DNA from: G963663775 sp963664255
GTDB lineage: Bacteria; Bacillota; Clostridia; Oscillospirales; Butyricicoccaceae
NCBI GenBank assembly: GCA_963664255.1
Contig: OY760938.1
Location: forward strand, 2,046,001 to 2,110,000
Reading direction: 5' to 3'
Length of the DNA: 64,000 nt
Below the pieces are notes generated by a model that was not told the DNA's origin, searched no databases, and saw only the letters and a program-made list of their open reading frames with translations. Both the position numbers and the translations under genes were made by a program. Below are positions 59,165 to 64,000 of this stretch, in pieces (position 1 is the stretch's first letter; every line of letters begins with the position of its first letter).

Positions 59165-60226
59165 TTATTGGGATAATATTTCTGTGATTGCCGCCAACAG
59201 TCTGTCCATTTCGACATCAGTGCCGATGGTGATGCGCAGGCAGTTGTCAATACGCGGCAGATTGAAGTAGCGAATGAAGATATTCTGTGCACGCAGGGCA
59301 TCGAACAGCTCCTTTGCAGTCAGTTTTGGCGGTGTCACAAACAGAAAGTTTGCGTCACTCGGATAGACGGTGCATCCAAGATTGGACAACGTTTTGGCAC
59401 TGCGGTTCCGCGTAGCTTGTACCTTAGCGCAGGTTTCGCGGAAATAGACATCGTCCTCAACCGAAGCGGTACCGGCTGCGATGGCAAGCGAGTCCATCGT
59501 GTAGGAATTGTAGGCGTTTTTCACCGCTTCGAGGGTGGTAATCAGCGTTTCACTACCCAGTGCAACACCGATGCGTAAGCCAGCCAATGAGCGAGATTTT
59601 GAGAAGGTTTGCACGATAAGCAGATTTTCATATTTTTCAAGGAGTGGGACACAAGACCAAGCCCCAAAATCTACATAAGCTTCGTCGATGATAACCACGC
59701 AATCCTGATTGTGCTCTAAAATGTCTTCTAAGAAGGCACGTCCTTCTGCAATGCCAGTGGGGGCGTTGGGATTGGGCAGAATCACGCCGCCACAGGGACG
59801 GTCATAGTCGCGTGGATTGATGCGGAAATCGGCATTGAGTGCAACCGTTTCATAGAGTGTGCGGAAGAGCGAGCACCAAACCGGATAAAAAGAATAGGTG
59901 ATGTCTGGGAATAAAATCGGAGCATCTGAGCAGAAAAAAGACTGAAATGCAAGCGCCAGCACATCGTCAGAACCATTTCCCATAAACACTTGGGTCGGTT
60001 TGACACCGTGGTGAGTGGCAAGCGCATTGCGCAAAAGCGTTGCGTTGGCGTTGGGATAGTAGCGCAGTTGGGAGGGGTCAAAGGTTTGCAGCACTTCCTG
60101 CACACGCGGTGAAGGCGGATAAGGGTTTTCGTTGGCGTTTAATTTCAGAAGATTGGGCGCACTCGATTGCTCACCCGGCACATAGGGGTCGATTTGCCGC
60201 AATTTTGCCTGCCATAAGGGGGTCAT
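59165..60226 (-). CDS. hisC: Histidinol-phosphate aminotransferase
   Basis: 353 residues, PLP aminotransferase class I/II. LKLNANENPYPPSP, MGNGSDDVLALAFQ, ILPNPNAPTG, and the PLP Lys in TFSKSRSLAGLRIG. Likely acts in histidine biosynthesis; other his genes are not nearby, and phenylalanine or phosphonate relatives cannot be fully excluded. ATG 60226 suits GAGGTG 9 bases upstream better than ATG 60235. Confidence 0.9.
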   Translation of the reverse strand: MTPLWQAKLRQIDPYVPGEQSSAPNLLKLNANENPYPPSPRVQEVLQTFDPSQLRYYPNANATLLRNALATHHGVKPTQVFMGNGSDDVLALAFQSFFCSDAPILFPDITYSFYPVWCSLFRTLYETVALNADFRINPRDYDRPCGGVILPNPNAPTGIAEGRAFLEDILEHNQDCVVIIDEAYVDFGAWSCVPLLEKYENLLIVQTFSKSRSLAGLRIGVALGSETLITTLEAVKNAYNSYTMDSLAIAAGTASVEDDVYFRETCAKVQATRNRSAKTLSNLGCTVYPSDANFLFVTPPKLTAKELFDALRAQNIFIRYFNLPRIDNCLRITIGTDVEMDRLLAAITEILSQ

Positions 60227-60262
60227 AACATTCACCTCATTGATTTGTTTTTTTGTATTAAC

Positions 60263-60291
60263 AGTTTAACATGATAAATTACAAAAGTCAA
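60263..60291 (-). promoter_or_regulatory. hisC promoter
   Basis: On the minus strand TTGACT (60286-60291), 17 bp, TAAACT (60263-60268), with TG just ahead of the -10. Starts 37 bp before the coding region. Confidence 0.55.
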
Positions 60292-60310
60292 GAGCTCTTA
60301 AAAACATCTC

Positions 60311-60339
60311 TAGACCTTTTCGGCACAAAATGGTATAAT
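60311..60339 (+). promoter_or_regulatory. Promoter of the small membrane protein and rarA
   Basis: TAGACC (60311-60316), 17 bp, TATAAT (60334-60339), 38 bp before ATG 60377. Confidence 0.5.
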
Positions 60340-60376
60340 ATTACGATATAGTACAAAAATGAGGGAGGTGGCTGCT

Positions 60377-60808
60377 ATGAAGATGGTTCGCAGAATCTTC
60401 GATATGCTCGTGGCAGCAGTGGCGACGGTATTGATGGGAATGCTTTCGTATTTGGCGATGGGTGGAGAGAATTTGGCACACAAATTCATACCGTGGACAG
60501 AATTAGTACTGGTGGGTATGTTTTTGGTGAGTATTGTACTCAATTCGCCGCATTATTGGAACAATGTGAAGCTGTTGATTTTGGGGGTTATCCCACTGTT
60601 GGGGCTGATTGCATCCGCTGTGCTGCCGCAATATCTTGACATTGAAGTGCCGATTGTGGCATCGATTGTGTTTTATGTATATGTGCTGTATTGGCACATA
60701 TTTTTGGGTGTTACAGAAAAAAACCGCTCCAGTGTGCCAGTGGAAAATCCTGTGCAGCAGGGCAAGCCAAAAGCCATAAAAAAAGCAAAACCAAAGCCGA
60801 AAGAATAG
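60377..60808 (+). CDS. Small membrane protein of unknown function
   Basis: 143 residues, four hydrophobic helices (FDMLVAAVATVLMGMLSYLA; ELVLVGMFLVSIVL; VKLLILGVIPLLGLIASAVL; IVASIVFYVYVLYW) and a Lys/Pro-rich C-terminal tail. No family recognised. GGGAGGTGG supports ATG 60377. Lies 25 bp ahead of rarA and is probably cotranscribed. Confidence 0.68.
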   Translation: MKMVRRIFDMLVAAVATVLMGMLSYLAMGGENLAHKFIPWTELVLVGMFLVSIVLNSPHYWNNVKLLILGVIPLLGLIASAVLPQYLDIEVPIVASIVFYVYVLYWHIFLGVTEKNRSSVPVENPVQQGKPKAIKKAKPKPKE

Positions 60809-60833
60809 GTAGCATGAGAGTGGGAGGGACAGT

Positions 60834-62081
60834 ATGTATCAGCCGCTTGCAGACCGCATTCGCCCGCGTACGCTGGAGGAAGTGGTTGGACAGCGTACGC
60901 TTTTTCGGGAGAATGCAGTATTGCGCCGCATCATTGAAAGCGGAAATATCCCCAATATGATTTTTTATGGACCTTCCGGCATTGGCAAAACCACGGTGGC
61001 GCGGATTATCGCAGGGCAGACACAGCGCAAGCTGTACCGATTGAATGCCACGACCGCCTCCATTGCGGACATCAAGGCGATTTTGGAGGAGCTTGACACC
61101 TTTTTGGCACCAAATGGCGCCTTGCTCTATTTGGACGAGATTCAATATTTCAATAAAAAGCAGCAGCAAAGTCTGCTGGAATTCATTGAAAATGGACAAC
61201 TGACCTTGATTGCATCCACCACGGAAAATCCATATTTCTACATCTATAATGCGATTTTGAGCCGATGCACCGTGTTTGAGTTCAAACCGGTTTCTTCGGA
61301 AGAAATGCAGCCTGCCATTGCGCGTGCCTTTTCCATTGCGCTGGAGCATCGCACTGCTACGGTGGAGGACGGCGTGTGTGCCTATATTGCGAAGGCGTGC
61401 GGCGGGGATGTGCGCAAAGCCATCAACACCGTCGAGCTGCTCACCGAAGGACTTGTCGAGGGCGGTGTGGTGCACTTGGCAGATGCACAGGCGGTGGCAC
61501 AGCGTTCCAATATGCGCTATGACCGCGATGGCGACAGCCATTATGATATTCTGTCAGCACTGCAAAAATCAATTCGTGGTTCGGATGCTGATGCCGCCCT
61601 GCATTATCTGGCGCGACTGCTCGAAGCGGGCGATTTGATTTCAGCGGCGCGGCGGATGCTGGTGATTGCAAGCGAAGATGTGGGGCTGGCTTATCCGCAG
61701 GCAGTCGCTATTGTGAAAGCTTGCGTCGATACCGCATTTCAGCTGGGGTTGCCGGAAGCCCGCATCCCCTTGGCACAGGCGGTGATTTTGATGGCAACCG
61801 CACCGAAATCCAACAGTGCCATTGTGGCAATCGATGCCGCCATGGCAGATGTCAGGCACGGTGCGGTGGGAGAAATCCCTGCCTATTTGCAGGATGCGCA
61901 CTATGGCGGCGCGGAAAAGCTTGGACGCGGGAAAACCTATCAATATGCACATGATTTTCCGCACCATTGGGTGAAACAACAGTATCTGCCGGACGCACTG
62001 TCGGCGCGGCAATACTACCAATATGGCGAGAATAAGACCGAACAGGCGGCGAAACGATATTGGGATGCCATCAAGCAATAA
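60834..62081 (+). CDS. rarA: Replication-associated recombination protein RarA (MgsA) ATPase
   Basis: 415 residues. PLADRIRPRTLEEVVGQ, Walker A GPSGIGKTTVARI, Walker B LLYLDEIQYFNKKQQQ, C-terminal ASEDVGLAYPQA, and YQYAHDFPHHWVKQQYLPD. Clamp-loader-like AAA+ protein acting at stalled replication forks. GGGAGGG precedes ATG 60834. Confidence 0.95.
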   Translation: MYQPLADRIRPRTLEEVVGQRTLFRENAVLRRIIESGNIPNMIFYGPSGIGKTTVARIIAGQTQRKLYRLNATTASIADIKAILEELDTFLAPNGALLYLDEIQYFNKKQQQSLLEFIENGQLTLIASTTENPYFYIYNAILSRCTVFEFKPVSSEEMQPAIARAFSIALEHRTATVEDGVCAYIAKACGGDVRKAINTVELLTEGLVEGGVVHLADAQAVAQRSNMRYDRDGDSHYDILSALQKSIRGSDADAALHYLARLLEAGDLISAARRMLVIASEDVGLAYPQAVAIVKACVDTAFQLGLPEARIPLAQAVILMATAPKSNSAIVAIDAAMADVRHGAVGEIPAYLQDAHYGGAEKLGRGKTYQYAHDFPHHWVKQQYLPDALSARQYYQYGENKTEQAAKRYWDAIKQ

Positions 62082-62096
62082 GCGTATGCGGCAGCG

Positions 62097-63044
62097 CTAC
62101 TCAAATTCGGTCATCACAAACTTATGGCTGCACACCGTGGGGGAATACACCCAGCTGTGGATGGGGCCTTCGGTGATGAAATAGCGCGGGGGTGTATGCA
62201 GTTGGGTGTGATTCTGCAAAACATCGATGATGTTGAGTTTGATTTTCATGCGAGAAGGTAAAATGGACTTGATGTACACGGAAACAGGCGTGCCGATGGG
62301 GATTTCCTCGTGCCGCTCCGCCAAACCGGATAAATTGGGGGTCAGCTCGATAAACACCCCGTAGGGTTCGACACTGCGGACAATGCCGCGCACCGTTTCC
62401 CCAGGGGTAAACAGGGCGGCATTTTCTGACCAAGTGCCCAAAAGCTCGCGATGGGTCATGGTGATGCGATGCTGTCGATGGTCCATGTGCAGGACAGCGG
62501 CGAGAATCGTTTGTCCGGTGTGGATGCGGTCAGATGGGTGGAAAATGCGCGAAACAGACAGATTTTCGATGCCAATGAAAGATGTCAGCCCACAACCAAT
62601 GTCTACAAATGCGCCGAATGATTCCAGATGGGTGACAAGAACCGACAAAACATCGCCGCAGAGCAGTTGGTCGAAAAACCAAGCCTGTGCCTCTAGCTGG
62701 GCGGCTCGCCTAGAGAGAACGATGCGGGGCGGAGAAGCGGTTTCGTCAATTTCTGTGATATAGAAGCAGACGGGCTTGCCGACTCGGGTCAAAATGGCAA
62801 TTTCGCGTGTCGTGCCGTCATCAATGCCGAGTGCGCATTCTTCGCGGGGAATGATGCCGACATAGCCGCAAGGCGCCAACGGAACGAGCAAATCGTGTGT
62901 GGTGGTACAGGAGCCAACAACGGCCTCTAAAATCATATGGTCGGTCATCGCCTGCCGCAGAGCCGACAGCGATGCAAGTGCATTTTGGTTTTGCAGGGTG
63001 TGCAGACGAGCACCTTCTGGCGGATATTGGTCGCCTTTTTTCAT
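62097..63044 (-). CDS. S1-domain RNA-binding protein
   Basis: 315 residues with two clear S1 units in the second half: GDVLSVLVTHLESFGAFVDIGCG and GETVRGIVRSVEPYGVFIELTPN, plus LSRRAAQLEAQAW before them and a degenerate N-terminal unit. Resembles clostridial S1-like proteins shorter than ribosomal S1. Could act in translation or RNA turnover. The tail (HSWVYSPTVCSHKFVM) has a lone Cys. Convergent with rarA. Confidence 0.85.
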   Translation of the reverse strand: MKKGDQYPPEGARLHTLQNQNALASLSALRQAMTDHMILEAVVGSCTTTHDLLVPLAPCGYVGIIPREECALGIDDGTTREIAILTRVGKPVCFYITEIDETASPPRIVLSRRAAQLEAQAWFFDQLLCGDVLSVLVTHLESFGAFVDIGCGLTSFIGIENLSVSRIFHPSDRIHTGQTILAAVLHMDHRQHRITMTHRELLGTWSENAALFTPGETVRGIVRSVEPYGVFIELTPNLSGLAERHEEIPIGTPVSVYIKSILPSRMKIKLNIIDVLQNHTQLHTPPRYFITEGPIHSWVYSPTVCSHKFVMTEFE

Positions 63045-63162
63045 AGCACATAAGCCTCCTTTGAAATCGGGACGGAATCAAGCGTCCGATATGTCTGTTT
63101 AATATATGCGCCAAATGGTCAAAATTGACCAAACACTGCAAATAAACCGGAGGGAAAGAAAA

Positions 63163-63357
63163 ATGGATATTCGATTGGGTGACATTTTAACCTTAAAAAA
63201 AGCGCATCCCTGCGGCAGTCGGGATTGGCAGGTGCTGCGTGTGGGCATGGATTTTCGGCTACGCTGCTGCGGCTGCGGGCATGAAATCATGAACGAGCGG
63301 CGGAAAATTGAAAAAAACATCAAAGCGGTGACAAGAGAGGGGCAAAAGCTATGTTAA
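63163..63357 (+). CDS. DUF951 protein
   Basis: 64 residues. LGDILTLKKAHPCGS, RCCGCGHEIMNERRKIEK: a small basic domain with HPCG and CxxC typical of DUF951. Conserved in Firmicutes; nucleic-acid binding is suspected from charge only. CGGAGGG precedes ATG 63163. Overlaps the next gene by 7 bp. Confidence 0.87.
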   Translation: MDIRLGDILTLKKAHPCGSRDWQVLRVGMDFRLRCCGCGHEIMNERRKIEKNIKAVTREGQKLC

Positions 63358-64000
63358 TTGACGGAAAACAGATGCACATTCAGTGTGTAAAGGGCGATGT
63401 AGGACGATATGTGATTTTGCCGGGTGACCCGGGACGCTGTGAGAGCATCGCGCGATATTTGGAAAACCCACAGAAAATCGCACAAAATCGAGAATATACC
63501 GTGTATACGGGCACACTAGACGGAGAGAAGGTCAGTGTTTGCTCGACTGGTATCGGCGGTCCTTCTGCGGCGATTGCGCTGGAGGAGCTGGTGGAATGCG
63601 GTGCGGATACCTTCCTTCGCGTGGGCACTTCGGGCGGCATCGTGGACGAGGTCCGAGGCGGCGATGTGGTCATTGCAACTGCGGCAGTGCGTCAGGAAGG
63701 CACAGGGCTGGAATATTTGCCAATCGAATTTCCGGCGGCGGCAGATTTCACCGTTACCGCGGCGCTGCGTGATGCGGCAGAACGCTTGCAGCTGCAATAT
63801 CACGTTGGTGTCATTCAGTCCAAGGACAGCTTTTATGGAGAAATCCGCCCTGCACAGCAGCCGGTTGCGGAAATGCTGCTTGCCAAGTGGAAGGCATGGA
63901 AGGCGGCAGGGGTGCTGACGAGCGAAATGGAGTCGGCGGCGTTGTTCGTGGTGGCACACGTGCTGCACGTGCGCTGTGGTGCAGTGCTGAACGTGTTGTG
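63351..64000 (+). CDS. Nucleoside phosphorylase, uridine phosphorylase type (partial)
   Basis: 216 residues before the window end. VILPGDPGRCESIARYL (phosphate), CSTGIGGPSAAIALEELVECGADTFLRVGTSGG and SEMESAALFVVA (ribose-binding Met/Glu). Cleaves uridine, or possibly inosine, with phosphate in pyrimidine or purine salvage. Coupled to DUF951 by overlap. Confidence 0.9.
   Translation, partial: MLIDGKQMHIQCVKGDVGRYVILPGDPGRCESIARYLENPQKIAQNREYTVYTGTLDGEKVSVCSTGIGGPSAAIALEELVECGADTFLRVGTSGGIVDEVRGGDVVIATAAVRQEGTGLEYLPIEFPAAADFTVTAALRDAAERLQLQYHVGVIQSKDSFYGEIRPAQQPVAEMLLAKWKAWKAAGVLTSEMESAALFVVAHVLHVRCGAVLNVL

Overview
The window is a chromosomal segment of a low-to-mid GC Gram-positive anaerobe, most likely a Clostridia / Oscillospirales (Butyricicoccus/Agathobaculum-like) bacterium. 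The reasons are the 16S rRNA text, clostridial gene families (YqfC/YqfD, YlbJ, small basic protein, DUF881, DUF951), a mur/fts cluster with a PASTA-containing class B PBP, and a meso-DAP-type MurE. I placed it from memory of families; no search was run.

Layout. (1) 1-6510 is accessory DNA: a partial IS110-family transposase with a structured leader, a large serine recombinase followed by two small overlapping genes that repeat the recombinase's C-terminal domain, a frameshifted ParB-like gene fused to the tail of a DUF6551-like gene, a truncated IS256 transposase, an IS30 C-terminal scrap and an IS3 left end. (2) 6560-12700 is a complete rRNA operon (tandem promoters, 16S, tRNA-Ala(TGC), tRNA-Ile(GAT), 23S, 5S, terminator) that begins about 60 bp after the last IS scrap. 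(3) 12747-20469: an old-yellow-enzyme flavoprotein, guaB, a HAD phosphatase and a MATE pump on the plus strand, then a minus-strand group with a D,D-carboxypeptidase, a small Cys-rich protein and a YlbJ-like membrane protein. (4) 20570-28165 is a tightly overlapping plus-strand operon: yqfC, yqfD, phoH, ybeY, dgkA, era, recO, mutS2. (5) 28331-32056: an HPr/Crh-like protein, uvrC, rsmD, coaD and a coiled-coil protein. (6) 32180-46443 is the division and cell-wall cluster: mraZ, rsmH, ftsL-like, class B PBP, murE, murF, mraY, ftsW, murG, ftsQ (split by a frameshift), DUF881, sbp, ftsZ. murD, murC and ftsA are not in it. (7) 46581-51161: CorA, a VOC protein, an SH3-domain protein and the NfnA/NfnB-type flavoprotein pair. 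(8) 51348-58264 is a sugar/inositol locus: iolD and iolB on the minus strand, a divergent AraC regulator, a DeoR-type regulator and a two-subunit transketolase. (9) 58430-64000: a PAQR/hemolysin III protein, hisC, a small membrane protein, rarA, an S1-domain protein, DUF951 and a partial nucleoside phosphorylase.

No complete new defence system or CRISPR array is visible. The items most worth a second look are: the recombinase trio sharing one domain; the nfnA start, where translation must shift -1 at a dnaX-type A_AAA_AAG heptamer to give the family protein; the split ftsQ; the HPr-like protein with Tyr in place of the catalytic His15; the KTG-to-KTA change in the PBP; the IS110 leader that can hide its own ribosome-binding site; and the perfect inverted repeat in the iolB/AraC divergent region.
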